The notes beneath the pieces were generated by a model. It was not told the DNA's origin and did not search any database. It saw nothing but the letters and a program-made list of their open reading frames with translations. Shown one piece after another: positions 40,024-50,038 of a stretch of 64,000 nt of DNA; position 1 is the first letter of the stretch; the number at the start of each line of letters is the position of its first letter. This DNA comes from Escherichia coli (lineage in GTDB: Bacteria > Pseudomonadota > Gammaproteobacteria > Enterobacterales > Enterobacteriaceae): positions 2,604,001 through 2,668,000 of the forward strand of contig CP089930.1 in NCBI GenBank assembly GCA_021307345.1, in the 5' to 3' direction. The position numbers were made by a program, and so were the translations under genes.

Positions 40024-41142
40024 ATGACTGGAGATAACACCCTCATCCATTCTCACGGCATTAATCGTCGTGATTTCATGAAGCTTTGTGCAGCATTAGC
40101 CGCCACCATGGGGCTGAGTAGCAAAGCCGCCGCAGAGATGGCCGAATCGGTCACTAACCCGCAGCGCCCGCCGGTTATCTGGATTGGCGCGCAGGAATGC
40201 ACCGGTTGTACGGAATCTCTGCTTCGTGCAACGCATCCAACGGTAGAAAACCTCGTGCTGGAGACCATCTCTCTGGAGTATCACGAAGTCCTTTCCGCCG
40301 CATTCGGCCATCAGGTTGAAGAGAACAAACATAACGCGCTTGAGAAGTATAAAGGGCAGTATGTGTTGGTTGTGGATGGTTCCATCCCATTAAAAGATAA
40401 CGGTATTTACTGCATGGTTGCCGGTGAGCCGATTGTGGATCATATCCGCAAAGCGGCGGAAGGCGCAGCAGCCATTATTGCTATCGGTTCTTGCTCCGCG
40501 TGGGGCGGTGTCGCCGCAGCTGGGGTTAACCCCACCGGCGCGGTCAGCCTGCAAGAAGTTCTGCCGGGCAAAACCGTTATCAACATTCCAGGCTGTCCGC
40601 CGAACCCGCACAACTTCCTTGCGACCGTTGCGCACATCATCACTTACGGCAAACCGCCGAAACTGGATGACAAAAATCGTCCGACCTTCGCCTATGGCCG
40701 TCTGATTCACGAACACTGCGAACGTCGCCCGCACTTCGATGCTGGTCGTTTTGCCAAAGAGTTCGGTGATGAAGGCCACCGCGAAGGCTGGTGCCTGTAC
40801 CACCTTGGCTGTAAAGGCCCTGAAACTTACGGCAACTGCTCAACGCTGCAATTCTGCGACGTTGGCGGCGTGTGGCCGGTGGCGATTGGTCACCCGTGCT
40901 ATGGCTGTAACGAAGAAGGTATCGGCTTCCATAAAGGCATCCATCAGCTTGCCAACGTCGAAAATCAGACGCCACGCTCACAAAAACCGGACGTGAATGC
41001 TAAAGAAGGCGGCAACGTCTCTGCGGGCGCTATCGGTTTGCTTGGCGGCGTGGTTGGGCTGGTTGCCGGTGTCAGCGTGATGGCGGTGCGTGAACTGGGT
41101 CGTCAGCAAAAGAAAGATAACGCTGACTCACGGGGAGAATAA
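40024..41142 (+). CDS. hybO: hydrogenase-2 small subunit
   Basis: 372-aa electron-transferring subunit of the periplasmic [NiFe] hydrogenase 2. The Tat signal shows [11 protein letters not shown], cut near AAA. Cys ligands of the proximal, medial and distal clusters appear in [25 protein letters not shown], the [10 protein letters not shown] block, [14 protein letters not shown] and [11 protein letters not shown]-terminal helix ([15 protein letters not shown]) anchors it in the membrane. First gene of hybOABCDEFG; hybA starts 2 bp after the stop. Confidence 0.98.
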   Translation: MTGDNTLIHSHGINRRDFMKLCAALAATMGLSSKAAAEMAESVTNPQRPPVIWIGAQECTGCTESLLRATHPTVENLVLETISLEYHEVLSAAFGHQVEENKHNALEKYKGQYVLVVDGSIPLKDNGIYCMVAGEPIVDHIRKAAEGAAAIIAIGSCSAWGGVAAAGVNPTGAVSLQEVLPGKTVINIPGCPPNPHNFLATVAHIITYGKPPKLDDKNRPTFAYGRLIHEHCERRPHFDAGRFAKEFGDEGHREGWCLYHLGCKGPETYGNCSTLQFCDVGGVWPVAIGHPCYGCNEEGIGFHKGIHQLANVENQTPRSQKPDVNAKEGGNVSAGAIGLLGGVVGLVAGVSVMAVRELGRQQKKDNADSRGE

Positions 41143-41144
41143 CC

Positions 41145-42131
41145 GTGAACAGACGTAATTTTATTAAAGCAGCCTCCTGCGGGGCATTGCTGACGGGCGC
41201 GTTGCCGTCGGTCAGCCATGCGGCTGCTGAAAACCGCCCGCCAATTCCGGGATCGCTGGGTATGTTGTATGACTCGACCTTGTGCGTAGGCTGCCAGGCT
41301 TGCGTCACCAAGTGTCAGGATATCAACTTCCCTGAACGTAACCCACAAGGGGAACAGACCTGGTCGAACAACGACAAACTGTCGCCATACACCAATAACA
41401 TCATTCAGGTGTGGACCAGCGGCACGGGGGTCAACAAAGACCAGGAAGAGAACGGCTACGCGTACATTAAGAAACAGTGTATGCATTGCGTCGATCCGAA
41501 CTGTGTCTCTGTGTGCCCGGTCTCCGCGCTGAAAAAAGATCCGAAAACCGGCATTGTCCATTACGACAAAGACGTGTGCACCGGCTGCCGTTACTGCATG
41601 GTTGCCTGCCCGTACAACGTGCCGAAGTACGACTACAACAACCCGTTTGGTGCGCTGCATAAGTGCGAGCTGTGCAACCAGAAAGGTGTGGAACGTCTCG
41701 ATAAAGGCGGTCTGCCTGGCTGCGTAGAAGTGTGCCCGGCGGGCGCGGTGATTTTTGGTACTCGTGAAGAGCTGATGGCTGAGGCGAAAAAACGTCTGGC
41801 ACTGAAGCCAGGCAGCGAATACCACTATCCGCGTCAGACGCTGAAATCTGGCGACACTTACCTGCACACGGTGCCGAAATATTATCCGCATCTGTACGGC
41901 GAGAAAGAGGGCGGCGGTACTCAGGTTCTGGTACTGACCGGCGTGCCTTATGAAAATCTCGACCTGCCGAAACTGGACGATCTTTCTACCGGTGCGCGTT
42001 CCGAAAATATTCAACACACCCTGTATAAAGGCATGATGCTACCACTGGCTGTGCTGGCGGGCTTAACCGTGCTGGTTCGTCGCAACACCAAAAACGACCA
42101 TCACGACGGAGGAGACGATCATGAGTCATGA
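41145..42131 (+). CDS. hybA: hydrogenase-2 ferredoxin-like subunit
   Basis: 328-aa periplasmic iron-sulfur protein that passes electrons from HybOC to HybB and menaquinone. GTG start at 41145. Tat signal [10 protein letters not shown]. Four 4Fe-4S motifs follow: [37 protein letters not shown] and CELCNQKG...CVEVCP. A C-terminal transmembrane helix ([13 protein letters not shown]) anchors it. It overlaps hybB by 11 bp. Confidence 0.98.
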
Positions 42132-43299
42132 TCCACAACCGCTGGGCGGCAAAATCATCAGTAAACCGGTCATGATTTTTGGACCGTTAATCGTCATCTG
42201 TATGCTCCTGATTGTGAAACGTCTGGTGTTCGGTCTGGGCTCTGTCTCCGACCTGAACGGCGGCTTCCCGTGGGGCGTGTGGATCGCGTTTGACCTGCTG
42301 ATCGGCACCGGCTTCGCCTGTGGCGGCTGGGCGCTGGCGTGGGCGGTATACGTCTTTAACCGTGGGCAATACCATCCGCTGGTGCGTCCGGCGCTGTTGG
42401 CGAGTCTGTTTGGTTACTCACTGGGTGGCTTGTCGATCACTATCGACGTGGGTCGCTACTGGAACCTGCCGTACTTCTACATTCCGGGTCACTTCAACGT
42501 GAACTCGGTACTGTTCGAGACGGCGGTCTGTATGACCATCTACATCGGCGTGATGGCTCTGGAGTTTGCTCCGGCACTGTTTGAACGTCTGGGCTGGAAG
42601 GTGTCGCTCAAACGTCTGAACAAGGTGATGTTCTTCATCATCGCGCTTGGTGCGCTGCTGCCGACCATGCACCAGTCTTCAATGGGGTCGCTGATGATCT
42701 CGGCGGGCTATAAAGTGCATCCGCTGTGGCAAAGCTATGAAATGTTGCCGCTGTTCTCGCTGCTGACGGCGTTCATCATGGGCTTCTCGATTGTCATCTT
42801 TGAAGGTTCGTTGGTGCAGGCGGGTCTGCGTGGCAACGGTCCGGATGAAAAGAGTCTGTTCGTTAAGCTGACCAACACCATCAGTGTGTTGCTGGCGATT
42901 TTCATCGTGCTGCGCTTTGGTGAGCTAATCTATCGTGACAAGCTGTCCTTAGCGTTTGCCGGTGACTTCTACTCCGTGATGTTCTGGATTGAAGTCCTGC
43001 TGATGCTCTTCCCGCTGGTCGTTCTGCGTGTGGCGAAGCTGCGCAATGATTCCCGTATGCTGTTCCTGTCAGCACTGAGCGCGCTGTTAGGTTGTGCAAC
43101 CTGGCGTCTGACCTATTCGCTGGTGGCATTTAACCCAGGCGGCGGTTACGCCTACTTCCCGACCTGGGAAGAACTGTTGATTTCTATTGGTTTTGTGGCT
43201 ATTGAGATTTGCGCTTACATCGTACTCATTCGTCTACTGCCGATACTTCCTCCTTTAAAACAAAACGATCATAATCGTCATGAGGCGAGCAAAGCATGA
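42121..43299 (+). CDS. hybB: hydrogenase-2 membrane subunit
   Basis: 392-aa NrfD/PsrC-type integral membrane protein with about ten helices that exchanges electrons with the quinone pool and may pump or consume protons. GGAGGAG precedes the ATG inside hybA. The hybC start overlaps its stop (ATGA). Confidence 0.97.
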
Positions 43300-44999
43300 G
43301 CCAGAGAATTACTATTGATCCGGTAACCCGTATTGAAGGGCATTTACGCATCGATTGCGAAATCGAAAATGGCGTCGTTTCGAAAGCATGGGCTTCCGGA
43401 ACCATGTGGCGCGGCATGGAAGAGATCGTGAAAAACCGCGATCCGCGCGATGCATGGATGATTGTGCAACGTATCTGTGGCGTATGTACTACCACTCACG
43501 CGCTGTCTTCCGTTCGTGCGGCAGAGAGTGCGCTGAATATCGACGTTCCGGTTAACGCGCAATACATCCGTAACATCATTCTGGCTGCGCACACCACGCA
43601 TGACCATATCGTTCATTTCTATCAGCTTTCGGCGCTGGACTGGGTGGACATCACTTCTGCACTGCAAGCTGACCCAACCAAAGCCTCCGAAATGCTGAAA
43701 GGCGTTTCGACCTGGCATCTGAACAGTCCGGAAGAGTTCACCAAAGTTCAGAACAAGATCAAAGAGCTGGTTGCCAGCGGTCAGTTGGGTATTTTCGCCA
43801 ACGGCTACTGGGGTCACCCGGCGATGAAACTGCCGCCGGAAGTGAACCTGATTGCGGTAGCTCACTACCTGCAGGCGCTGGAGTGTCAGCGTGACGCTAA
43901 CCGCGTCGTGGCTCTGCTGGGCGGTAAAACGCCGCACATTCAGAACCTGGCGGTAGGTGGGGTCGCTAACCCAATCAACCTCGACGGTCTGGGCGTGCTG
44001 AACCTTGAGCGCCTGATGTACATCAAGTCTTTCATCGACAAGCTGAGCGACTTTGTTGAGCAGGTTTACAAGGTTGATACCGCAGTTATCGCCGCGTTCT
44101 ACCCTGAATGGCTGACGCGCGGTAAAGGTGCAGTGAACTACCTGAGTGTGCCGGAATTCCCGACCGACAGCAAAAATGGCAGCTTCCTGTTCCCGGGCGG
44201 CTACATTGAGAATGCGGATCTGTCCTCGTATCGTCCGATCACTTCCCATTCCGATGAATACCTGATCAAAGGGATTCAGGAAAGCGCGAAGCACTCCTGG
44301 TATAAAGACGAAGCACCGCAGGCACCGTGGGAAGGCACAACCATTCCTGCTTATGATGGCTGGTCTGACGACGGTAAATACTCGTGGGTGAAATCACCGA
44401 CTTTCTACGGCAAAACGGTAGAAGTGGGTCCGCTGGCGAACATGCTGGTGAAACTGGCGGCAGGACGCGAGTCTACCCAGAACAAACTGAATGAAATCGT
44501 TGCAATTTATCAGAAACTGACTGGCAACACGCTGGAAGTGGCGCAACTGCACTCCACGCTGGGGCGTATTATTGGTCGTACTGTTCACTGCTGCGAATTG
44601 CAGGATATCCTGCAAAATCAATACAGTGCACTGATCACCAATATCGGCAAAGGCGACCACACCACGTTCGTGAAGCCGAACATTCCGGCAACGGGTGAGT
44701 TCAAAGGCGTTGGCTTCCTTGAAGCACCGCGCGGTATGCTCTCTCACTGGATGGTGATCAAAGACGGTATCATCAGCAACTATCAGGCAGTTGTTCCGTC
44801 AACCTGGAACTCTGGCCCGCGTAACTTCAATGATGACGTCGGTCCTTACGAACAGTCGCTGGTAGGCACGCCGGTTGCTGATCCGAATAAACCGCTGGAA
44901 GTGGTGCGTACCATTCACTCCTTCGACCCGTGCATGGCCTGCGCGGTACACGTAGTGGATGCCGACGGCAACGAAGTGGTTTCAGTGAAGGTTCTGTAA
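43296..44999 (+). CDS. hybC: hydrogenase-2 large subunit
   Basis: 567-aa catalytic [NiFe] subunit. The nickel ligands are in RIC61GVC64 and DPC546-M-A-C549. The protein ends with a 15-residue extension after H552, which HybD removes once nickel is inserted. It has no signal peptide and is exported with HybO by the Tat system. The stop overlaps the hybD start (TAATG). Confidence 0.98.
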   Translation: MSQRITIDPVTRIEGHLRIDCEIENGVVSKAWASGTMWRGMEEIVKNRDPRDAWMIVQRICGVCTTTHALSSVRAAESALNIDVPVNAQYIRNIILAAHTTHDHIVHFYQLSALDWVDITSALQADPTKASEMLKGVSTWHLNSPEEFTKVQNKIKELVASGQLGIFANGYWGHPAMKLPPEVNLIAVAHYLQALECQRDANRVVALLGGKTPHIQNLAVGGVANPINLDGLGVLNLERLMYIKSFIDKLSDFVEQVYKVDTAVIAAFYPEWLTRGKGAVNYLSVPEFPTDSKNGSFLFPGGYIENADLSSYRPITSHSDEYLIKGIQESAKHSWYKDEAPQAPWEGTTIPAYDGWSDDGKYSWVKSPTFYGKTVEVGPLANMLVKLAAGRESTQNKLNEIVAIYQKLTGNTLEVAQLHSTLGRIIGRTVHCCELQDILQNQYSALITNIGKGDHTTFVKPNIPATGEFKGVGFLEAPRGMLSHWMVIKDGIISNYQAVVPSTWNSGPRNFNDDVGPYEQSLVGTPVADPNKPLEVVRTIHSFDPCMACAVHVVDADGNEVVSVKVL

Positions 45000-45493
45000 T
45001 GCGTATTTTAGTCTTAGGGGTCGGCAATATTTTGCTGACCGATGAAGCCATCGGTGTGCGGATTGTCGAAGCGTTAGAGCAACGATACATTCTGCCGGAT
45101 TATGTTGAAATCCTCGATGGCGGCACGGCGGGAATGGAGCTGCTTGGCGACATGGCAAATCGCGATCATCTGATCATTGCGGATGCCATTGTGTCGAAAA
45201 AGAACGCGCCGGGAACGATGATGATCCTGCGGGATGAAGAAGTTCCGGCGTTGTTTACTAACAAAATCTCTCCGCATCAGCTTGGCCTGGCCGACGTATT
45301 GTCGGCCCTGCGCTTCACCGGCGAGTTTCCGAAAAAGCTGACGCTGGTCGGCGTGATCCCGGAATCACTGGAGCCGCACATCGGCTTGACGCCGACGGTA
45401 GAAGCGATGATTGAACCTGCGCTTGAGCAGGTTCTGGCTGCGTTGCGCGAATCAGGCGTGGAAGCTATCCCACGGGAGGCTGCTCATGACTGA
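44999..45493 (+). CDS. hybD: hydrogenase-2 maturation endopeptidase
   Basis: 164-aa HyaD/HybD peptidase that cleaves the HybC C-terminus. It starts MRILVLGVGN at 44999, sharing a base with the hybC stop. Nickel-sensing acidic and His residues lie in the early DEAIGVRIVE (Glu16), DGGTAG (Asp62 region) and SPHQLGLAD (His93). Confidence 0.97.
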   Translation: MRILVLGVGNILLTDEAIGVRIVEALEQRYILPDYVEILDGGTAGMELLGDMANRDHLIIADAIVSKKNAPGTMMILRDEEVPALFTNKISPHQLGLADVLSALRFTGEFPKKLTLVGVIPESLEPHIGLTPTVEAMIEPALEQVLAALRESGVEAIPREAAHD

Positions 45494-45974
45494 AGAGATA
45501 GCAGGTTTCCAGACCTCCCCGAAGGCGCAAGTACAGGCAGCGTTTGAAGAAATTGCCCGGCGTTCGATGCACGATCTTTCTTTTCTGCATCCTTCAATGC
45601 CGGTGTATGTTTCCGACTTTACGCTGTTCGAAGGTCAGTGGACGGGGTGTGTGATCACCCCGTGGATGCTGAGTGCAGTTATCTTCCCCGGCCCGGATCA
45701 ACTCTGGCCGCTGCGCAAAGTGAGTGAAAAAATCGGTCTGCAACTGCCGTATGGCACTATGACCTTTACCGTTGGTGAACTGGACGGTGTTTCGCAATAC
45801 CTCTCCTGCTCGCTGATGTCGCCGCTTTCGCACAGCATGTCGATTGAAGAGGGTCAACGCCTGACGGATGACTGTGCGCGAATGATCCTTTCGCTGCCGG
45901 TCACCAATCCGGATGTACCACACGCAGGGCGTCGCGCCCTGCTGTTTGGTCGCAGGAGTGGCGAAAATGCATGA
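45486..45974 (+). CDS. hybE: hydrogenase-2 Tat proofreading chaperone
   Basis: 162-aa rubredoxin-like/HupJ-family chaperone that binds the HybO twin-arginine signal until the complex is ready for export. The start MTEEIAGF at 45486 lies inside hybD (8-bp overlap) with GGGAGG upstream. Confidence 0.95.
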   Translation: MTEEIAGFQTSPKAQVQAAFEEIARRSMHDLSFLHPSMPVYVSDFTLFEGQWTGCVITPWMLSAVIFPGPDQLWPLRKVSEKIGLQLPYGTMTFTVGELDGVSQYLSCSLMSPLSHSMSIEEGQRLTDDCARMILSLPVTNPDVPHAGRRALLFGRRSGENA

Positions 45975-46308
45975 GTTGTCGCTTTGCCAGAGCGCCGTTG
46001 AGATTATCCAACGGCAGGCGGAGCAGCACGATGTTAAGCGCGTCACCGCCGTGTGGCTGGAAATTGGCGCGCTCTCCTGCGTTGAGGAGAGCGCCGTCCG
46101 TTTTAGTTTTGAAATTGTCTGCCAGGGAACGGTGGCGCAAGGGTGCGATTTACATATCGTCTATAAACCCGCCCAGGCCTGGTGTTGGGATTGCAGCCAG
46201 GTAGTGGAGATTCATCAGCACGATGCGCAGTGCCCGCTCTGTCATGGCGAGCGGTTGCGTGTCGATACCGGCGATTCGCTGATCGTCAAAAGTATTGAAG
46301 TTGAATAA
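45967..46308 (+). CDS. hybF: nickel-insertion accessory protein (HypA paralogue)
   Basis: 113-aa HypA-family metallochaperone for hydrogenases 1 and 2. The N-terminal MHE binds nickel and the CWDC...CPLC site holds structural zinc. It overlaps hybE by 8 bp. Confidence 0.96.
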   Translation: MHELSLCQSAVEIIQRQAEQHDVKRVTAVWLEIGALSCVEESAVRFSFEIVCQGTVAQGCDLHIVYKPAQAWCWDCSQVVEIHQHDAQCPLCHGERLRVDTGDSLIVKSIEVE

Positions 46309-46344
46309 GACTGCGGACAACGCCTGAAAAGCGCACGGACGGTT

Positions 46345-46380
46345 CCCTCGCCCCTCCGGGGAGAGGGGTAAGGTGAGGGG
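46345..46380. repeat. boxC-like repeat between hybF and hybG
   Basis: A GC-rich imperfect palindrome of CCCTCGCCCC / GGGGTAAGGTGAGGGG form, the shape of E. coli boxC elements, in the 128-bp gap that splits hybG from the otherwise overlapping hyb genes. Confidence 0.6.
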
Positions 46381-46436
46381 AAACACCCAAAGGTTTTTTT
46401 CGCGTTTGTCTGCAATCGAAATAACCGGAGTTAACA

Positions 46437-46685
46437 ATGTGTATTGGCGTTCCAGGCCAGGTGCTGGCTGTCGGTGAAGATATTCACCAGCTTGCGCAGG
46501 TTGAAGTATGTGGTATCAAGCGCGACGTGAATATCGCGCTGATTTGCGAAGGTAACCCTGCCGATCTGCTGGGCCAGTGGGTACTGGTGCACGTCGGATT
46601 TGCCATGAGCATCATCGACGAAGACGAAGCCAAAGCCACATTAGACGCACTGCGCCAAATGGATTACGACATTACCAGCGCGTGA
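46437..46685 (+). CDS. hybG: hydrogenase-2 maturation chaperone (HypC paralogue)
   Basis: 82-aa HypC/HybG chaperone that carries the Fe(CN)2CO group to the large subunit precursor. The N-terminal MCIGVPGQV gives the essential Cys2, and the body is a small beta-barrel. It is the last hyb gene and lies beyond a repeat rather than overlapping hybF. Confidence 0.97.
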
Positions 46686-46698
46686 AAATTAGCTTTCG

Positions 46699-46734
46699 TA
46701 GGCCTGATAAGACGCGGCAGCGTCGCATCAGGCA
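46699..46734. repeat. REP element after hybG, first unit
   Basis: TAGGCCTGATAAGACGCG...CGTCGCATCAGGCA, a REP palindrome directly after hybG. Confidence 0.88.
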
Positions 46735-46744
46735 TTGTGCTCGA

Positions 46745-46781
46745 TTGCCGGATGCGGCGTAAACGCCTTATCCGGTCTACA
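46745..46781. repeat. REP element after hybG, second unit
   Basis: TTGCCGGATGCGGCGTAAACGCC...CCGGTCTACA, an inverted companion unit that completes a BIME between convergent hybG and yghU. Confidence 0.88.
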
Positions 46782-46817
46782 TCGGCCTTTATGGCTTGCT
46801 GCGACGAACACCAACCC

Positions 46818-47684
46818 TTACCCCTGACGCTTATCTTCCGTATTCGTCTCAAAATCACTGGCGTCATGGCGCTCATGCAACTGCTCGTTCAGCGGTCCGT
46901 TGGTGCGGTTAACAATACGCCCACGCTTCACCGCCGGACGTTCGCCCACTTCTTTCGCCCAGCGTTGCACGTGCTTATAACTGCCCGCATCAAGAAACTC
47001 TGCGGCATCATATACGCCGCCTAACACCACGTTGCCAAACCACGGCCAGATTGCCATATCAGCAATGGTGTACTCATCGCCCGCAACAAACTTATGCTGC
47101 GCCAGTTGCTTATCAAGCACGTCGAGCAGGCGCTTGGCTTCCATGGTAAAGCGGTTGATGGCGTACTCAATTTTCACCGGCGCGTAATGGTAAAAGTGAC
47201 CAAAACCACCGCCGAGGAACGGCGCAGCGCCCTGTAACCAGAACAACCAGTTCAGTGTTTCCGTCCGTTTTGCCAAATCCTGCGGCAAGAAGTAGCCAAA
47301 TTTCTCTGCCAGATAAAGCAGGATCGAACCAGACTCAAACACGCGGATTGGCGGATTATGCGTATGATCGCGCAGCGCGGGGATCTTCGAGTTCGGATTC
47401 ACTTCCACAAAGCCGCTGGAGAATTGATCGCCATCGCCAATGCGAATCAGCCAGGCGTCGTACTCTGCACCAGTAACGCCCAGCGCCAGCAGCTCCTCAA
47501 GCATAATCGTTACTTTCTGACCGTTTGGCGTGCCCAGAGAATAGACCTGTAACGGGTGCTTGCCAACCGGCAGCGTTTTTTCATGCGTCGGGCCAGAAAC
47601 CGGGCGATTGATATTGGCGAATGCGCCGCCAGCAGATTTATCCCACGTCCAGACTTTCGCGGGCTGATAAGTATTGTCTGTCAT
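46818..47684 (-). CDS. yghU: glutathione transferase-like disulfide-bond oxidoreductase
   Basis: 288-aa Nu-class GST. It binds two glutathiones and reduces disulfides such as 2-hydroxyethyl disulfide. The thioredoxin-fold domain shows LGTPNGQKVTIMLEE and the cis-Pro NPNSKIPAL and ESGSILLYLAEKFG; the helical domain has ADMAIWPWF. It neighbours gss, another glutathione gene. Confidence 0.95.
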   Translation of the reverse strand: MTDNTYQPAKVWTWDKSAGGAFANINRPVSGPTHEKTLPVGKHPLQVYSLGTPNGQKVTIMLEELLALGVTGAEYDAWLIRIGDGDQFSSGFVEVNPNSKIPALRDHTHNPPIRVFESGSILLYLAEKFGYFLPQDLAKRTETLNWLFWLQGAAPFLGGGFGHFYHYAPVKIEYAINRFTMEAKRLLDVLDKQLAQHKFVAGDEYTIADMAIWPWFGNVVLGGVYDAAEFLDAGSYKHVQRWAKEVGERPAVKRGRIVNRTNGPLNEQLHERHDASDFETNTEDKRQG

Positions 47685-47888
47685 ACTGAATTGCCTTCTG
47701 AGTGGTGGTGTTGAAGCAGTGTAGCAGTTCGATTGCTATACAGATTGTGAATTTTTTAACCCTTTGCGCCAGCCGCTGCGTTGAGGTGTATGATAAGTCA
47801 GACCTCTGTCCGGTTAATGTCGCTGAGCAGGTAATCAGAGCACAACAATTACGCCAACTGCTTAGGTTGTATTGTTAAAGGTAAAGTG

Positions 47889-49748
47889 ATGAGCAAAGGA
47901 ACGACCAGCCAGGATGCCCCGTTCGGGACATTATTGGGCTACGCCCCAGGTGGTGTAGCAATCTACTCTTCAGATTACAGTTCTCTCGATCCGCAGGAAT
48001 ACGAAGATGACGCCGTATTCCGTAGCTATATCGACGACGAATATATGGGCCACAAATGGCAATGCGTTGAATTTGCTCGCCGTTTTCTCTTTCTGAATTA
48101 CGGTGTGGTCTTCACAGACGTGGGTATGGCGTGGGAGATTTTCTCGCTGCGCTTTCTGCGTGAAGTGGTTAACGACAACATCCTGCCGTTGCAGGCATTT
48201 CCTAACGGTTCGCCGCGTGCGCCAGTCGCGGGTGCGCTTCTTATCTGGGATAAAGGCGGAGAATTTAAAGACACCGGCCATGTCGCCATCATTACCCAAT
48301 TGCATGGCAACAAAGTTCGCATTGCTGAACAAAACGTGATTCATTCCCCGTTGCCGCAAGGGCAGCAGTGGACACGCGAACTGGAGATGGTGGTCGAAAA
48401 CGGCTGCTATACCCTCAAAGACACGTTTGATGACACCACCATTCTGGGCTGGATGATCCAGACGGAAGATACTGAATACAGCTTACCGCAGCCGGAAATT
48501 GCAGGCGAGCTGCTGAAAATCAGCGGAGCGCGCCTGGAAAACAAAGGCCAGTTTGACGGTAAATGGCTGGATGAAAAAGATCCGCTGCAAAACGCCTATG
48601 TGCAGGCCAACGGTCAGGTGATCAATCAGGATCCATATCATTATTACACCATTACCGAGAGTGCCGAGCAGGAGCTGATTAAAGCTACCAACGAGCTGCA
48701 CCTGATGTATCTTCACGCTACCGATAAGGTGCTGAAAGATGACAACCTGCTGGCATTGTTCGATATTCCAAAAATCCTCTGGCCGCGTTTGCGCCTCTCC
48801 TGGCAGCGTCGCCGGCACCATATGATCACTGGTCGCATGGATTTCTGTATGGATGAGCGTGGCCTGAAGGTCTACGAATACAATGCCGATTCCGCCTCTT
48901 GTCATACTGAAGCGGGCTTGATCCTCGAACGTTGGACGGAGCAAGGCTATAAAGGCAACGGCTTCAATCCGGCGGAAGGGCTGATTAACGAACTGGCAGG
49001 CGCATGGAAACACAGTCGTGCACGTCCATTTGTCCATATCATGCAGGACAAAGATATCGAGGAGAACTATCACGCGCAGTTTATGGAGCAGGCGCTGCAA
49101 CAGGCGGGCTTTGAAACGCGTATCTTGCGCGGGCTGGATGAACTGGGCTGGGATGCTGCCGGGCAACTGATTGATGGGGAAGGGCGACTGGTTAACTGCG
49201 TATGGAAAACCTGGGCGTGGGAAACCGCGTTTGATCAGATTCGTGAAGTCAGTGACCGTGAGTTTGCTGCGGTGCCGATTCGTACCGGGCATCCGCAAAA
49301 TGAAGTGCGTCTTATCGACGTATTGCTGCGCCCGGAAGTGCTGGTCTTTGAGCCGCTGTGGACGGTGATCCCCGGCAACAAAGCGATTCTGCCGATCCTC
49401 TGGTCGCTGTTCCCGCACCATCGCTATCTGCTGGATACTGATTTCACTGTTAATGATGAACTGGTGAAAACCGGTTATGCCGTGAAGCCGATTGCCGGTC
49501 GCTGTGGCAGCAATATTGACCTCGTCAGCCATCATGAAGAGGTGCTTGATCAGACCAGCGGTAAATTTGCCGAGCAGAAAAACATCTATCAACAGTTGTG
49601 GTGCTTGCCGAAAGTGGACGGTAAATACATCCAGGTATGTACCTTCACCGTTGGCGGCAACTATGGCGGGACTTGCTTGCGCGGCGATGAATCACTGGTC
49701 ATCAAAAAAGAGAGTGATATTGAGCCGTTAATTGTGGTGAAAGAGTAA
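47889..49748 (+). CDS. gss: bifunctional glutathionylspermidine amidase/synthetase
   Basis: 619-aa two-domain enzyme that makes glutathionylspermidine with ATP and also hydrolyses it. The N-terminal CHAP/NlpC-P60-like amidase has C59 (KWQC) and H131 (DTGHVA). The C-terminal ATP-grasp synthetase has YEYNADSAS, VKPIAGRCGSN and the final SLVIKKESD. The ATG at 47889 is chosen over a GTG just before it. The C-terminal half is homologous to YgiC (6325). Confidence 0.96.
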   Translation: MSKGTTSQDAPFGTLLGYAPGGVAIYSSDYSSLDPQEYEDDAVFRSYIDDEYMGHKWQCVEFARRFLFLNYGVVFTDVGMAWEIFSLRFLREVVNDNILPLQAFPNGSPRAPVAGALLIWDKGGEFKDTGHVAIITQLHGNKVRIAEQNVIHSPLPQGQQWTRELEMVVENGCYTLKDTFDDTTILGWMIQTEDTEYSLPQPEIAGELLKISGARLENKGQFDGKWLDEKDPLQNAYVQANGQVINQDPYHYYTITESAEQELIKATNELHLMYLHATDKVLKDDNLLALFDIPKILWPRLRLSWQRRRHHMITGRMDFCMDERGLKVYEYNADSASCHTEAGLILERWTEQGYKGNGFNPAEGLINELAGAWKHSRARPFVHIMQDKDIEENYHAQFMEQALQQAGFETRILRGLDELGWDAAGQLIDGEGRLVNCVWKTWAWETAFDQIREVSDREFAAVPIRTGHPQNEVRLIDVLLRPEVLVFEPLWTVIPGNKAILPILWSLFPHHRYLLDTDFTVNDELVKTGYAVKPIAGRCGSNIDLVSHHEEVLDQTSGKFAEQKNIYQQLWCLPKVDGKYIQVCTFTVGGNYGGTCLRGDESLVIKKESDIEPLIVVKE

Positions 49749-49763
49749 TACATGTTGTAGCAA

Positions 49764-49798
49764 CCTCGTACTGATTATAAAGAGTAATCAGTACGGGG
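49764..49798 (+). terminator. gss terminator hairpin
   Basis: CGTACTGATTA (49767-49777) pairs with TAATCAGTACG (49785-49795), extended by C:G pairs at the base; AT-rich DNA follows. The rest of the 290-bp gap to pitB is AT-rich, and I see no gene in it. Confidence 0.65.
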
Positions 49799-50038
49799 AT
49801 TAATCAAAATATTTAATGTTTATATATTTTATTATTTATTCATTTCACGCATGAATATATGGACTGGCGAAATGTCTGTGTATTAATTATATCTAATAAT
49901 TTTGAATGAATGCTTATTGTCTGATACACAAGAAATAACACTCTTTTTATCGTTAAAAATGATATTTCACTTTGCCCGCGCCGTGAAAGTCACTGATAAT
50001 GCCTCCGTTCGTAAATTCAAAATGGCGTAATCTAATAT

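Noticed and set aside
43344-44294. Long open frame (316 codons) opposite hybC
   Set aside because: Antisense of a highly conserved hydrogenase gene, with an Arg/His/Val-rich composition unlike a real protein and no ribosome-binding site.
46345-46380. GC-rich hairpin between hybF and hybG as a transcription terminator
   Set aside because: No T-run follows, and the sequence has the shape of a boxC repeat.
48483-49592. Long open frame (369 codons) on the strand opposite gss
   Set aside because: Its protein has no domain or signal, and gss on the other strand is well recognised. The frame is a by-product of codon usage in gss.
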